Shown here: positions 23,769 to 33,286 of the stretch, one piece after another
Layout: each line of letters opens with the position of its first letter
Position numbering within the stretch: position 1 is the stretch's first letter
DNA from: Deltaproteobacteria bacterium
GTDB lineage: Bacteria; Myxococcota_A; UBA9160; UBA4427
Direction of reading: 5' to 3'
DNA length: 64,000 nucleotides
Assembly (NCBI GenBank): GCA_002719955.1
Contig: PBFW01000024.1
Location: 43,503 to 107,502 of the forward strand
Made by a program: the position numbers and the translations under genes
Notes under the pieces: generated by a model
Seen by the model: the letters and a program-made list of their open reading frames with translations, nothing else
The model's database searches: none
What the model was told of the DNA's origin: nothing

Positions 23769-25286
23769 TCAGAGCTCCGGCACCCGATCGAACCACGGTT
23801 GGGTCGTTTCGAGCTGGGCGGCCAGGCGAAAGAGCGTGGCTTCGTCGCCAAGGCGGCCAGCAAACATAACGCCCACTGGCACCCCCGAGTCCGTCCAATA
23901 CAGCGGAACGGACATCGCCGGCAGGCCGGTGATGTTGAAGAGCGACGTAAAGGCGGAGGCCCGGGAAGCGGGGCCGATGAAATCCTCGTAGGGCTGAGAG
24001 AGGCTGAGGGCGCCGATCTTCGGTGGGACCAGTGCCATCGTTGGACTCAGGATGACGTCGTAGTGCTCGAGGAATCGGCCCACTGCGCGACTCGCGCCAT
24101 GCAGCGTGTCGCGGGCCCGCGCGTATTCGATGCCGCTGATCGCGCGGCCGGCGGCGACGTTATGGTGGTTGAGGGGTTCGAGGTCGTCGAGTCCCACGGG
24201 TCGACCGAGCTCGGCCTCGCGTTGGGCGACCTTGACCGCGACGCCGACACTCGTCGTCGCACCGAAGGCGCCCCAAACCGCTTCGACGTCGAGGCTCGGA
24301 CTCGCCGGCGAAACCTCGTGGCCAAGCGTCTCGCAGAGCTTCGCCGCGGCCTGGGCGGCCGCGACGCAGTCCGGGTCGACGGTCACCGGGATGACCGGGC
24401 TCGTCATCAGCGCGATGCGCAGCGGCCCCGGTTCTCGTTCGAGTTCCTGCAGGTAGGGGCGCTCGCGAGCCGCGGTGGCGTAGGCATCGCCGACGGCTGC
24501 GCCCTGGGTCGCGTCCATCAGAGCGGCGCTGTCGCGCACACTGCGACTTACAGCATGTCCCGCCGAGAGGCCCCCCCAGCCTTCGTAGACCTTGGGCCCC
24601 ATCGGCACGCGGCCGCGGGTGGGCTTCAAGCCGAAGAGTCCGCAAGCCGAGGCCGGAATCCGGATCGAGCCGCCGCCGTCGGTGGCGTGGGCCATCGGGA
24701 CGATTCCCGCCGCGACCGCCGCCGCGGAGCCGCCCGAGGAGCCGCCAGCGCTGCGCGTCAGGTCCCAGGGATTGCGGGTCGCGCCATGCAGCGTCGACTC
24801 GCTGCTCGGCGAGCTGCCGAACTCCGGGCTGTGGGTCTTGCCGAAGAGAACGAGGCCCGCCTCGCGGTAGCGCTCGACCAGCGTGCTGTCCGTCTCGTGG
24901 CGCGCGTCCTGGAAGAAACGCGAGCCTTCCGTGGTTACGGTCCCGCGCATCGAGATCGCCAGGTCCTTCAGCAGATAGGGGACGCCGCGCAGGGGCCCGT
25001 CCGGTAGCGCGCCCGTTGCCTCTCGGCGCGCGAGCTCGAAATGCTCGACGACGATCGCGTTGATCTTCTCGTCGACCTCCTCCGCGCGTGCGATCGCGAG
25101 GTCGAGCAACTCCGCCGGCGTCGCCTCGCCGCTGCGAACCCACTCGGCGAGCCCGAGGGCGTCGCGTTCGCGGTAGGCCCCGAAATCGAGGCCGGGCCGC
25201 GCGAGGGCATTCGGCGCGCAGCCGAGAGCGAGCGCTGCGCTGAGGCTGGTCTCGAGAAAACGACGTCGGGTGAGATCCTGCGGCAT
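23769..25286 (-). CDS. Amidase-signature hydrolase with Tat-type signal
   Basis: A 505-aa amidase of the Ser-cisSer-Lys family that hydrolyses amides such as fatty-acid or aryl amides. The catalytic Lys107 (PYLLKDLAI), cis-Ser183 in the GGSSGGS loop and nucleophile Ser207 ([11 protein letters not shown]) are all present. The N-terminus [23 protein letters not shown] combines a twin-arginine motif with a hydrophobic segment and a lipobox-like cysteine, so export of the folded enzyme across the cytoplasmic membrane is likely. It is read against its neighbours and stands alone. The substrate cannot be derived. Confidence 0.88.
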   Translation of the reverse strand: MPQDLTRRRFLETSLSAALALGCAPNALARPGLDFGAYRERDALGLAEWVRSGEATPAELLDLAIARAEEVDEKINAIVVEHFELARREATGALPDGPLRGVPYLLKDLAISMRGTVTTEGSRFFQDARHETDSTLVERYREAGLVLFGKTHSPEFGSSPSSESTLHGATRNPWDLTRSAGGSSGGSAAAVAAGIVPMAHATDGGGSIRIPASACGLFGLKPTRGRVPMGPKVYEGWGGLSAGHAVSRSVRDSAALMDATQGAAVGDAYATAARERPYLQELEREPGPLRIALMTSPVIPVTVDPDCVAAAQAAAKLCETLGHEVSPASPSLDVEAVWGAFGATTSVGVAVKVAQREAELGRPVGLDDLEPLNHHNVAAGRAISGIEYARARDTLHGASRAVGRFLEHYDVILSPTMALVPPKIGALSLSQPYEDFIGPASRASAFTSLFNITGLPAMSVPLYWTDSGVPVGVMFAGRLGDEATLFRLAAQLETTQPWFDRVPEL

Positions 25287-25543
25287 CGGCGCTCTCCTAT
25301 GGGGTGCCGCGGATGATCTAGCGGCCCGAGGACAGCGAGTCTAGTCGATCGGCGGGCGCGCCTCGGGCTCGGCTCTCCGACGGGACGCGTGGAGGAGGAG
25401 GGCCGAGCGGCCTCCTGCACGACCGAGATCCTCTGTTCACACGGTCGTTCCGCGAGATCCAAGATCCTCGGACGTCGAAGCAGTGATGCTTCCCGCACGA
25501 AACCAGAATCTGAATGTCCATGCAGAGCGATGGGTTCAATCGA
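25287..25543. other. Intergenic gap between amidase and PEP-utiliser genes
   Basis: About 260 bp with no recognised gene. It separates the start of the amidase gene from the end of the module below, both on the minus strand, so it should carry the amidase promoter and a terminator for the module. Neither is clear. Confidence 0.25.
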
Positions 25544-28500
25544 TCAAGACGCTCGCCCGGCCTTCGCCTCCTCGCTTCGGCTGCGTCCGGCGAGCCGAAG
25601 GAGGCACTCGTGGAGTTCGAACCAGACCGTGTGATAGCTGTCGAGCCGTGGCGAGACGAGCCAGCGCGGGTCGCCAGCGAGGATGTGGTCGTGGGCACGA
25701 GCGAGTCGCCTGCGGAAGAGCTCGATCATCGGGGCCGTGCGCGCCAGATCGCCTAGCCAGCGGTCGATCTCGACGTGCAGATCGCGCAGTCTTTCGATCA
25801 CGGCGATATCATGCTTCGCATCGTCGTGCAGGTTCGGGACCGACTCTCCATCGACCTCTCGCATTTGCCAGGCGGTGACGATCGTCTTCAACGCTGTGTT
25901 GGGCCTATCAAAGGATTCGAGCAGTCGGGCCCTTCCCGAATCGAGCGGGTCGGCCGCGGCCGCCCAGATTTCGGTGAGCCGTTCCACGCCCGCCTCGCCG
26001 AGCTGCCATCCACGTGATGTGAGTTCGCCGAGGGTGTCGACGGCCTGCAGGCTGATGAGAAGCGATGCGAGGCGATCCTCAGCGAGGCCGAGGGTCTCGC
26101 CGAGGCTGGCAGTCGTCGCATATTGCTTGATGGCGAGCACGACCAGGAGGTCGCGCACGAGTTCGCCCTCGTCGCGCTCTCCGACACGCGGATCGGTTTC
26201 GAAGGAGACTGGTTCGGCTTTCCCGGCCGGCGCGGGCGTCGCTGTGATCGCGATGCCGAGTTCGGCCGCCCAGCCGAGCAGGGTGTCGACCTCGGGGATC
26301 GGCTGCGAGGCGATCTCGACCTGTCCGAGGGCGACCGCGCCGAGCGATCCATCGACGGTCAACCAATCGCCGCTTTCGATTCTCGTGCCGCCCAGCAGGG
26401 CGTGATCCTCGAATACTTCGAGTCGCTCGACGCCGACCACGGCCGGCTTGCCCCAGGCTCGCGCGACGACCGCTGCGTGGCTCATCAGGCCGCCGGTCGC
26501 GGTGAGAATCGCCGCGGCCTCGGCCATTCCATGCACGTCGGAGGGCGAGGTCTCGGCCCGGATCAGAATGGCGCGATCGTTTCGAGTTGCCGCTTCGACG
26601 ACCGCGGCGGGATCGAAAAAGGCCATTCCAGAAGCGACGCCCGGGGAGGCCCCGATGCCGGGAACGAGGCTGGCCGCGGGGACCAGGGAATCGAGGGGTG
26701 GGGCGGCCTTCGGTGGATCGACCAGAATTTCGAGGACGCGTGTGACCGCCTCCCGCCGATCGAGCGCGAAGGCTGGATCCTGGGCGAGATCGATCGAGAT
26801 GCGCAGGGCGGCCGCTGGACTTCGCTTGCCGACGCGTACCTGAAGGAGAAAGAGTTCTCCTCGTTCGATCGTGAACTCGATATCGCACAGGTCGCCATAA
26901 TGTCGCTCGAGCCGGGTGGCGATCATTTCGAGCTCGCGAAATAGACGCGGCGAACGCTCGGCGAGCGCCGAGAGCGTTTCGACCCGGTGCGTTCCCGCCA
27001 CCACGTCCTCGCCTTGCGCGCCCGGGAGGTAATCCCCGACCAGTCCGGCAGCCCCGGTGGAAGGGTCCCGGGTAAACGCCACCCCGGTTCCCGAATCGGG
27101 GCCCAGGTTGCCGAAGACCATGGACTGAACGTTCACAGCCGTACACAGGCTGTCGTCGATGCCTTCGATCCGTCGATAGGCGATCGCCCGCTCGGAATTC
27201 CATGAGGCGACGACCGCTTCGATGGCGGCCATGAGCTGGTCCCACGGGTCTGTGGGAACGACGATCCCGGCTGCGGCGAGATGCGCGGTGACGGCGGCCA
27301 CGCGATCGTCCAGGGCTCGATGCTGCCGCTCGCTCTCATCGAGGGCTCGGCCTGCGATTTCACCGTTCTTGCCGAGAACGATCTCCACGTATATCCGGAC
27401 GAATCTGCGGTAGCAACTCCACGCGAAGGCATCGCCCCCGCGAGATGCGAGCCCATGAAGGGTCCGGGGCGTGATCCCCAGATCGAGGACCGTATCCATC
27501 ATCCCGGGCATCGACGCCTGTGCCCCCGATCGGACGCTCAGCAGCAGGGGAGTGCCTTCGTCGCCGAATCGCTGCCCCGACTTCTGTTCGATTCGCTGGA
27601 CGGCCCGCTCGATCTGCGGGCGCAGCATCGATGGCGCGCCCCCCTCGAGCATCTCACGGCAGGCCGTCGTGGTGATCGTGAAACCCGCCGGAACCCGCAA
27701 CCCCAATACGCTCGCCATCTCGGCCAGGTTCGCGCCCTTCCCGCCGAGTTCGAGCGCACGCGTTCGTGGTGCGATTTCCACCTGAGCATCGAAATCGACG
27801 ATTCGGGCGAGCGTAGCCGTCCGGTCCTCGAAATGACGGTCGTCGCGCTGCCCGCTCGCGTCGTCGGCGTGGGATTCGAGGACTTCGAGCCTTCCTGTGG
27901 TCCCGTCGATTTCGAGCAGATCGCCTGTGCGCAATACGCTCGTACCGGTCTTCGTGTTGACGACGCAGGGAATGCCGATCTCGCGGGAGACGATCGCGCC
28001 ATGACTCATGGCGCCACCGAGTTCGGTGACGACCCCTCCGGCCACGAGAAAATAGGCCGCCCAGCTCGGATCCGTGGTCTCACAGACCAGGATCTCGCCC
28101 GGCTGAACGTGTGCGTCCCGCCGGATATCCTTGATGACACGAGCGCGTCCTCGAACCACTCCAGGGCTGACACCGATTCCGGACGGGACAGAGCGGCTGA
28201 TGTCTACGCGCTTTTCTTGCGCTGCCGGCTCCCCGACCCACGCCTCGGGAAGCTCGAGATTCTCGTAACGTGCCCGCTGAAGACGTCGTTGCGCGATCAC
28301 GGCCTTTGCCTCCGCGGGCAGCGACTCGAGGAGCTCCGGCATCGTCAGGTAGAAGACGTCCTCCACCTCGTCGATCAAGCCTCTGGCGGCGAGGTCGCCC
28401 CCGAGCGTGTGGGCCGCGGCGCGCGCCGCATCGAACGCCATCATCATCGAGGCCTTGCCGAACTCGCGACAGGGGATGTAGACGTGCAAGCCCGCGCAAA

Positions 28501-29470
28501 CGATTCGCGCCACGGCTCGCAGCGCCGGACCCAGCGCCGAGCGCAGCGCCTGCTCGGCGCTCTCGCGCTCCGCCACTCGTCGTCGCTCGATGGCCCGCGG
28601 ATTCATCTCGTCCGGCATCTCGGCATAGGCTTCCAAGAGTCGCTCGATCGGGGCCACGTCCTGCCGCCAGGAGGGGCTCGAGAGCTCGCCCATGAGCGGT
28701 CCCTGAAAACCGTGTCGGAGGGTGAATGGCTCGATCGGCAACCCCTCCCGCGCCACCTGCCACAGGTCGTGCATCGTCTCGACTTCGACGGACCCGTGCC
28801 CCCCGAGCAGGGTCATGATGAGATCGGGTCGGCCCGCACGCGTACACAGTTTCGTGAGCAGGTTGCAGATCGCGCCGGCGATCTGCGCCGCGGCCGAATG
28901 GGCGCTGCCCACCCGGATGAAATGGTCGTGGGCCTCTCTCAGTCGCGCGGCGGCCCCCTCGACGTCGGAACGGGCGGAGGCGGTGACATGGGCAGCCCAC
29001 CACCGCCGCGTGTCGTGGAAATTTCGTTCAATCTGTCGGTGGATGGACAGGCCCACTGGTAAGGACCGGGCCAGCACGATCGGGTAGCGCCGGCGCCGCT
29101 TCTTTCTCTTCTCCCCGGTACGCGGCATTCCGAAATAATATTCGTTGAACGCCTCGCTCGACGTCCAGGGTGTTGCGTCGGCGATCTCCCTGAAGAGGTC
29201 GACGTTCAGCGCGCTGCGCCCATAACAGATCGTGACCAGGCGATTGTCGACATCCGTCGCGGGCGGGACCTCGAGTCCGGGGATCACGCCGAGAAGGCGG
29301 TAGCCCTCCCGCATCATGAAGTCGAGCGAATCGTCGGTAAACGACCAGCTGAGTGGCGTCTGCACGCCCGGGACGGCTTCCGCCATATTCACCCGAGTCC
29401 AGGTCGTTCGGGGGCCGGAGATGCGATGGAGCGGGTCGAGTCTCACGACGGGCTCGTCATGATGGGTCAT
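25544..29470 (-). CDS. Multidomain PEP-utilising protein with two phosphohistidine domains and PPDK-type ATP-grasp (module 1)
   Basis: A 1308-aa protein with an unusual order. Residues 1-425 resemble the substrate-binding part of rifampin-phosphotransferase-like proteins (QTPLSWSF, then HGFQGPLMGELSSPSWRQD). A mobile phosphohistidine domain follows, with His490 in GGAMSHGAIVSREIGIP. Residues 573-885 are a PPDK-type ATP-grasp domain (LGGKGANLAEMASVLGL, LLLSVRSGAQASMPGMMDTVLDLG, GNLGPDSGTGVAFTRDP). A second phosphohistidine domain has His998 in ATGGLMSHAAVVARAWGKP. The last 250 residues are helical and unlike the PEP/pyruvate TIM barrel, which is absent. It probably phosphorylates an unknown small molecule. 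The start is one base after the stop of the DUF7064/5-like gene, so the two are coupled. Confidence 0.85.
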   Translation of the reverse strand: MTHHDEPVVRLDPLHRISGPRTTWTRVNMAEAVPGVQTPLSWSFTDDSLDFMMREGYRLLGVIPGLEVPPATDVDNRLVTICYGRSALNVDLFREIADATPWTSSEAFNEYYFGMPRTGEKRKKRRRRYPIVLARSLPVGLSIHRQIERNFHDTRRWWAAHVTASARSDVEGAAARLREAHDHFIRVGSAHSAAAQIAGAICNLLTKLCTRAGRPDLIMTLLGGHGSVEVETMHDLWQVAREGLPIEPFTLRHGFQGPLMGELSSPSWRQDVAPIERLLEAYAEMPDEMNPRAIERRRVAERESAEQALRSALGPALRAVARIVCAGLHVYIPCREFGKASMMMAFDAARAAAHTLGGDLAARGLIDEVEDVFYLTMPELLESLPAEAKAVIAQRRLQRARYENLELPEAWVGEPAAQEKRVDISRSVPSGIGVSPGVVRGRARVIKDIRRDAHVQPGEILVCETTDPSWAAYFLVAGGVVTELGGAMSHGAIVSREIGIPCVVNTKTGTSVLRTGDLLEIDGTTGRLEVLESHADDASGQRDDRHFEDRTATLARIVDFDAQVEIAPRTRALELGGKGANLAEMASVLGLRVPAGFTITTTACREMLEGGAPSMLRPQIERAVQRIEQKSGQRFGDEGTPLLLSVRSGAQASMPGMMDTVLDLGITPRTLHGLASRGGDAFAWSCYRRFVRIYVEIVLGKNGEIAGRALDESERQHRALDDRVAAVTAHLAAAGIVVPTDPWDQLMAAIEAVVASWNSERAIAYRRIEGIDDSLCTAVNVQSMVFGNLGPDSGTGVAFTRDPSTGAAGLVGDYLPGAQGEDVVAGTHRVETLSALAERSPRLFRELEMIATRLERHYGDLCDIEFTIERGELFLLQVRVGKRSPAAALRISIDLAQDPAFALDRREAVTRVLEILVDPPKAAPPLDSLVPAASLVPGIGASPGVASGMAFFDPAAVVEAATRNDRAILIRAETSPSDVHGMAEAAAILTATGGLMSHAAVVARAWGKPAVVGVERLEVFEDHALLGGTRIESGDWLTVDGSLGAVALGQVEIASQPIPEVDTLLGWAAELGIAITATPAPAGKAEPVSFETDPRVGERDEGELVRDLLVVLAIKQYATTASLGETLGLAEDRLASLLISLQAVDTLGELTSRGWQLGEAGVERLTEIWAAAADPLDSGRARLLESFDRPNTALKTIVTAWQMREVDGESVPNLHDDAKHDIAVIERLRDLHVEIDRWLGDLARTAPMIELFRRRLARAHDHILAGDPRWLVSPRLDSYHTVWFELHECLLRLAGRSRSEEAKAGRAS

Positions 29471-29471
29471 A

Positions 29472-30431
29472 TCAGACTTGGGGTGTCGAAGTCGAGGTGT
29501 TGAGGGATCGCCTGAACGCGCGGAATTTCTCGAGGTGCCAGGTGTCCTGGATCTCTCCCCATCCCACCGCATCCGAAAACGCCCAACGCGTCAGACAATT
29601 CCAGGTGAACATCCAGGGCGTCGCCAGGAACGCCATGCCATTCACACACCGGCCGGTGGCTTCGAGTCTTCGACCGAGCGCATCCTCCGCCTCGATCACG
29701 ATCCGGCTGGGAGCGCCGTTGTCCTCACGCTCGATCGTTCTCGTTCCAGATTTCAACTCGGCCGCCGTCCCGTCGCGCCAGAGGAAGCCACGCGTCACGG
29801 GTGAGCCCGGCTCGTCGGGGGACGAGTAGGAGAGAAACGCGTCGGTCGCCGTTTGTGCGTGATCCCAGCCGAGTCGGAAATCCGGGTCTTCGACGCGTGG
29901 TCCCCACGAACGGTCACGCATGGAATAACAGTCGACCGGGATCTTCTCGCCCTCCAGGACGAGATGGCCGGTCAGGTGTCCGGGCTGGTCAAAATGGGCT
30001 GAGAAGGCCGCGTCCCAGTCTCCGCGACCGACGACATGCGGTTCGATCAGCGCCTCGAAGGTCAGATCGAGTGCACATCCCGCCCGCTCGTAGGAGAGGT
30101 GATAGGCTTTCAGGGGATCGAGGCATCGGATATGAATGCCCGTCGGAAAGGTGAAATCGCGTAGATCGCCCAGCTCGCCCAGGGGATGATTCCAGGACCA
30201 ATCCCACCAGAGAGCATCCCAGGGCAGGTGCCCGCGATCGTCCCAGATGATGACGCCGCCACCGTAGAGATCCTGGTTGCGCCGGATCCAGGGATAGACA
30301 TAACCCTGGATGGCGCGTTCGGGAACGCTGAAGGAAAACCAGGTCGTCTCGTTCCAGAGCGGATCGGGGGTCGGGGAGGCATGGAACGAATCGTCGCCGG
30401 GCCCGAGCTGGATGGTCTTGTCTCCGAGCAT
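29472..30431 (-). CDS. DUF7064/DUF7065-like protein (module 1)
   Basis: A 319-aa soluble protein of the beta-rich AttH/CrtC-like kind now split into DUF7065 and DUF7064. It opens WNETTWFSFSVPERAIQGYVYPWIRRNQD, and the second half carries the signature YSMRDRSWGPRVEDPDFRLGW, where RDRSWGPR is strongly conserved. No catalytic residues are known; a lipocalin-like ligand-binding fold is probable. ATG 30431 is chosen because GGAG lies six bases upstream and the family begins there; the open frame continues upstream to 30722 but into an unrelated kinase remnant. It is followed by the 1308-aa PEP-utiliser with a one-base gap. The same gene pair recurs at 39.5-42.1 kb. Confidence 0.72.
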   Translation of the reverse strand: MLGDKTIQLGPGDDSFHASPTPDPLWNETTWFSFSVPERAIQGYVYPWIRRNQDLYGGGVIIWDDRGHLPWDALWWDWSWNHPLGELGDLRDFTFPTGIHIRCLDPLKAYHLSYERAGCALDLTFEALIEPHVVGRGDWDAAFSAHFDQPGHLTGHLVLEGEKIPVDCYSMRDRSWGPRVEDPDFRLGWDHAQTATDAFLSYSSPDEPGSPVTRGFLWRDGTAAELKSGTRTIEREDNGAPSRIVIEAEDALGRRLEATGRCVNGMAFLATPWMFTWNCLTRWAFSDAVGWGEIQDTWHLEKFRAFRRSLNTSTSTPQV

Positions 30432-30782
30432 CACGATCTCCGATGAGTTGTGTCCGGCGGACGATAGACGACAGCGGTTCGTTCCAACAATCGCTTCGCT
30501 TGGGGATTCTCGGGTCTCTTCCTTTTCGGGCGGGTCGATCAACGCGAAGAGCATCGTCTTGAGCACGACACGCCGCGGAAGGTCGTCGGGCACCGAAGCC
30601 GCACGATAGTCGAGATCGGGGGTGACCCGACCCGCCGTCGACGCCCGGCCACTCGCCGAGTGGATCGCTTCGACGACGTCGAGCCCCTCGACGATCACGC
30701 CCGGGCGGTCGACCGATAGCACGGCGGTCAGGAGTTCTGGCGTGAGCTAGCGCTCGTCCTTGGGAAAGGCCCAGTCCTGCAT
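30432..30782 (-). pseudogene. APH-like kinase, N-terminal remnant with in-frame UAG (module 1)
   Basis: ATG 30782, with AAGGGA upstream, opens MQDWAFPKDER-stop-LTPELLTAVLSVDRPGVIVEGLD, then VVEAIHSASGRASTAGRV and LPRRVVLKTMLF. This is the N-terminal lobe of small-molecule kinases of the aminoglycoside-phosphotransferase/ecdysteroid-kinase type, including the strand with the ATP-contacting lysine. Codon 12 is TAG (30749-30747), and after VVLKTMLF about 260 residues including the HGD catalytic loop are missing. The intact homologue stands at the same place in module 2 (38276-39355), so an ancestral kinase-DUF-PEP order is likely here too. Confidence 0.65.
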
Positions 30783-30932
30783 CGGAGCGATTCCCTTCTC
30801 AGACGTCAAGGTCTCGACGCGAGCCCGCGAAGTGCTTGCGGTACACGTCGCGTTCCAGGCCGATCCCGGGCTGGCCCGATCGCGGCCATTTTAAATCGTT
30901 CCCCGCTCGAGAATCGGGTAATCTCGCATGCA

Positions 30933-32312
30933 ATGGGTCGACGAAATTCGCATCTCTCCCGTCAAGGTGCTGTGTGCGCGGCGGCTTTTGCTTGCTTTCT
31001 GGCGCTTGGCTGCTCGAGAAACGAAGCCCCGAATCTGCTGCTCTACGTCGTCGATACGTTGCGGGTCGACGCGGTGGGCAGTTTTGGGGGGGAGGGCGCC
31101 AATACGCCGAACTTCGATTCACTCGCCGCAGCAGGAATCGTGTTCGAGAGCACCTTCTCGAGTTCTTCGTGGACGCGCCCCGCCATGGCCTCGCTCCTGA
31201 CAGGCTTGCATCCCCCGAGACACCGGGTGCAGAAACTCTTTTCCGTGCTCTCCGACGACATGCCGACGCTCGCCGAGGGGCTGCAGGATCGCGGTTACGC
31301 GACGGCCTTCGTCACCGCCAACCCGAGTACCGGTTCCTTTTTCGGCTTCGATCGCGGCTTCGACGAGATGGTGGAGCTCTACAAGCGGCGGACATTCGGT
31401 CGCGTGAAGAATACGGAGATGACGGCGACCTCCACCCAGGCCACCGCCGAGGCCAGGGATTGGCTGAATGAAGCTTCGCGCCCGTTCTTTCTGACGGTTC
31501 TCAGCATCGACCCCCACGCCCCTTATGATCCGCCGGATCGTTTCGATCGACCCGGCGCGCCCCGTGATCGCCGGCTGCGCAATCTGACCTTCAAGAATCT
31601 GAGCGCGGCGGACAAGGAGCGGGTGCGAGAACTCTACCAGGGCGAGGTCTCGTTCAATGACGATTCCTTCGGCCTTCTCCTGGAGCATCTACGCACGACT
31701 GGGGAACTCGAGAACACGGTCATCGTCTTCGTGGCGGATCATGGAGAGGAGTTCTGGGAATACGGGCGACGTGCCCACTCGGCTTCCCTGGTCGACACCC
31801 TGATTCATGTCCCGCTCGTGATCTGGCTTCCCGAAAAAATGAGAACGGGTCTCCCCAAGCGCGTCGAATACCCCGTGCAGCTCGTCGATTTGATGCCGAC
31901 GCTCCTGCAACTCCTGGGGGCCCCGGTTCCGGACGGGCTCGACGGTCGATTCCTCTTCGACCCGCCGTTGGATCCCCCGGCGCCCACTCTGGCGAGCCTG
32001 AAGATCGGCGAGATGGACATGCGGGTTGCCCGGTCGGATCCATGGAAGTTGGTGTGGGATCGGGGCCAGGACGGATTCTCGCTCTTCCATGTGAGCGACG
32101 AGGGCACTCCTGTGGATCCAGAGGCCAATCCGGAAGCGGCGCGGGCCTATCGGGAACTTCGTCCTGCATTGGTTGCGTGGCTCGAGCAGGGCCCGGGGGC
32201 CCCCGGGCCCGACCTGCCGATGGAGGTGCCCGATGAAATTCGCGCGGGTCTCGAGGCGCTGGGCTATATCGAAGAAGAATCCGAGCGGGCCCCGGACTCC
32301 GCGACTGATTGA
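30933..32312 (+). CDS. Sulfatase-like (alkaline phosphatase superfamily) hydrolase with Thr at the nucleophile position
   Basis: A 459-aa hydrolase with an N-terminal hydrophobic segment ending LALGC, which suggests a lipoprotein exported to the periplasm. Metal-ligand elements include LLLYVVDTLRVDAVG at the start, HAPYDPP, and FVADHGEEFWEYGRRAHS. The nucleophile region reads SSSSWTRPAMASLLTGLHP: aligned on LLTG, the residue at the sulfatase Cys/Ser position is Thr and the conserved Arg four residues on is Met. Formylglycine formation therefore looks impossible, and a Thr-based phosphatase or phosphotransferase reaction (as in LtaS/EptA) is more likely. ATG 30933 starts the signal; no strong ribosome site is seen. 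Confidence 0.8.
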   Translation: MGRRNSHLSRQGAVCAAAFACFLALGCSRNEAPNLLLYVVDTLRVDAVGSFGGEGANTPNFDSLAAAGIVFESTFSSSSWTRPAMASLLTGLHPPRHRVQKLFSVLSDDMPTLAEGLQDRGYATAFVTANPSTGSFFGFDRGFDEMVELYKRRTFGRVKNTEMTATSTQATAEARDWLNEASRPFFLTVLSIDPHAPYDPPDRFDRPGAPRDRRLRNLTFKNLSAADKERVRELYQGEVSFNDDSFGLLLEHLRTTGELENTVIVFVADHGEEFWEYGRRAHSASLVDTLIHVPLVIWLPEKMRTGLPKRVEYPVQLVDLMPTLLQLLGAPVPDGLDGRFLFDPPLDPPAPTLASLKIGEMDMRVARSDPWKLVWDRGQDGFSLFHVSDEGTPVDPEANPEAARAYRELRPALVAWLEQGPGAPGPDLPMEVPDEIRAGLEALGYIEEESERAPDSATD

Positions 32313-32359
32313 CTCGACGAGCGGCCGAAGCGGTTCGTTCTCCATCGATTATTCACACG

Positions 32360-33286
32360 CTACGAGGTCTCGAGGACGCGGCCGAGCGTGGCATCCCCTG
32401 CGATGGTGGTGCGATGGATGACCCGCTTCACCCCGGGCTTGGTGCCGGTGGCGTTATGAGTGGCGCGCCAGTTGTCCCATAGCACCATGTCGCCCTCGTT
32501 CCATTGGTGGAAATAGTGGAATTCCGGCTGGCGGGTGTGCGCGACCAGCCGTTCGAGCAACTCGATCGCCTCGTCGTTGCAAAGGTCTGCCTTGTGCGGC
32601 GCTATGATGCGGTCTAGGAACTGGTCGCAGATTTCCAGGATCTTGCGGCCGGTCACGGGGTGTGTGACCACGGCGGGATAGGCGACATCGGGAAAATTAG
32701 GAAAGTTCACGTCCGCGGGCTTGGTCGGGCTATCAGGTCCCGGCTCGTAACCCTCGAGATCCACATAACGCATGTGGCGGCGCTGCATCGAGAAGCAGTA
32801 GACCACTTCTATTTTTTCCAGCAGAGCTTTCGTGTCGGCATCCAGGGCATCGTAGGCCTTGCCGAGATCGGCGAAGCCTGTGAGTCCATCCTTCTCAGCG
32901 CACACGACGGAGCGGAGCAGGGCGCCGCGATTGGGCTTTCCGGTGTAGTGCAGGTCTCGGTGCCAATCCAGCCTACCGACCATCAGCTCGCCGTTGTAGG
33001 AGGCGGTGTGGTATTTCTCCTTTTCCGGTTCGTTCACCAGCATGAAGAGTTCCGGGTACTCCGCCGAGGTCGTCTCCTGCAGGGGGTGCACCTCCAGCGG
33101 TCCGAAGATTCGGCTGAACTCGATCTGGTTCTCCGGCTCGATATTCTGGCCGCGGAACACGAGGATCGCATGTTCGTTCCAGAGCGAGATCAGTTCGCTC
33201 TTCAGCGTGTCATCGATCGGCTGGGTGATGTCGAAGCCGGAGACTTCGGCGCCGACGCTCTGCAGTTGGGTGATTTTCAGAGTCAT
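32360..33286 (-). CDS. TauD/TfdA-family Fe(II)/2-oxoglutarate dioxygenase
   Basis: A 308-aa non-haem iron oxygenase. The facial triad is seen as His109-x-Asp111 in LDWHRDLHYTG and a late His in NWRATHNATG, and the 2-oxoglutarate-binding Arg is in KRVIHRTTIAGD. FRGQNIEPENQIEFSRIFGPL is the standard N-terminal block. The family hydroxylates taurine, alkyl sulfates, phenoxyacetates or amino-acid side chains. The short interval to the sulfatase-like gene is convergent, so there is no common operon. The start is at MTLKITQLQSVGAEVSGFD with GGAGCC-like purines upstream. Confidence 0.9.
   Translation of the reverse strand: MTLKITQLQSVGAEVSGFDITQPIDDTLKSELISLWNEHAILVFRGQNIEPENQIEFSRIFGPLEVHPLQETTSAEYPELFMLVNEPEKEKYHTASYNGELMVGRLDWHRDLHYTGKPNRGALLRSVVCAEKDGLTGFADLGKAYDALDADTKALLEKIEVVYCFSMQRRHMRYVDLEGYEPGPDSPTKPADVNFPNFPDVAYPAVVTHPVTGRKILEICDQFLDRIIAPHKADLCNDEAIELLERLVAHTRQPEFHYFHQWNEGDMVLWDNWRATHNATGTKPGVKRVIHRTTIAGDATLGRVLETS

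Noticed and set aside
30747..30749. UAG in the kinase remnant as recoded pyrrolysine
   Set aside because: The rest of the kinase is deleted, no pyl genes are seen and the family has no Pyl members; a nonsense mutation is simpler.
30933..32312. Annotation as a formylglycine-dependent sulfatase
   Set aside because: The Cys/Ser-x-Pro-x-Arg signature is replaced by Thr-Arg-Pro-Ala-Met, which cannot be matured to formylglycine.
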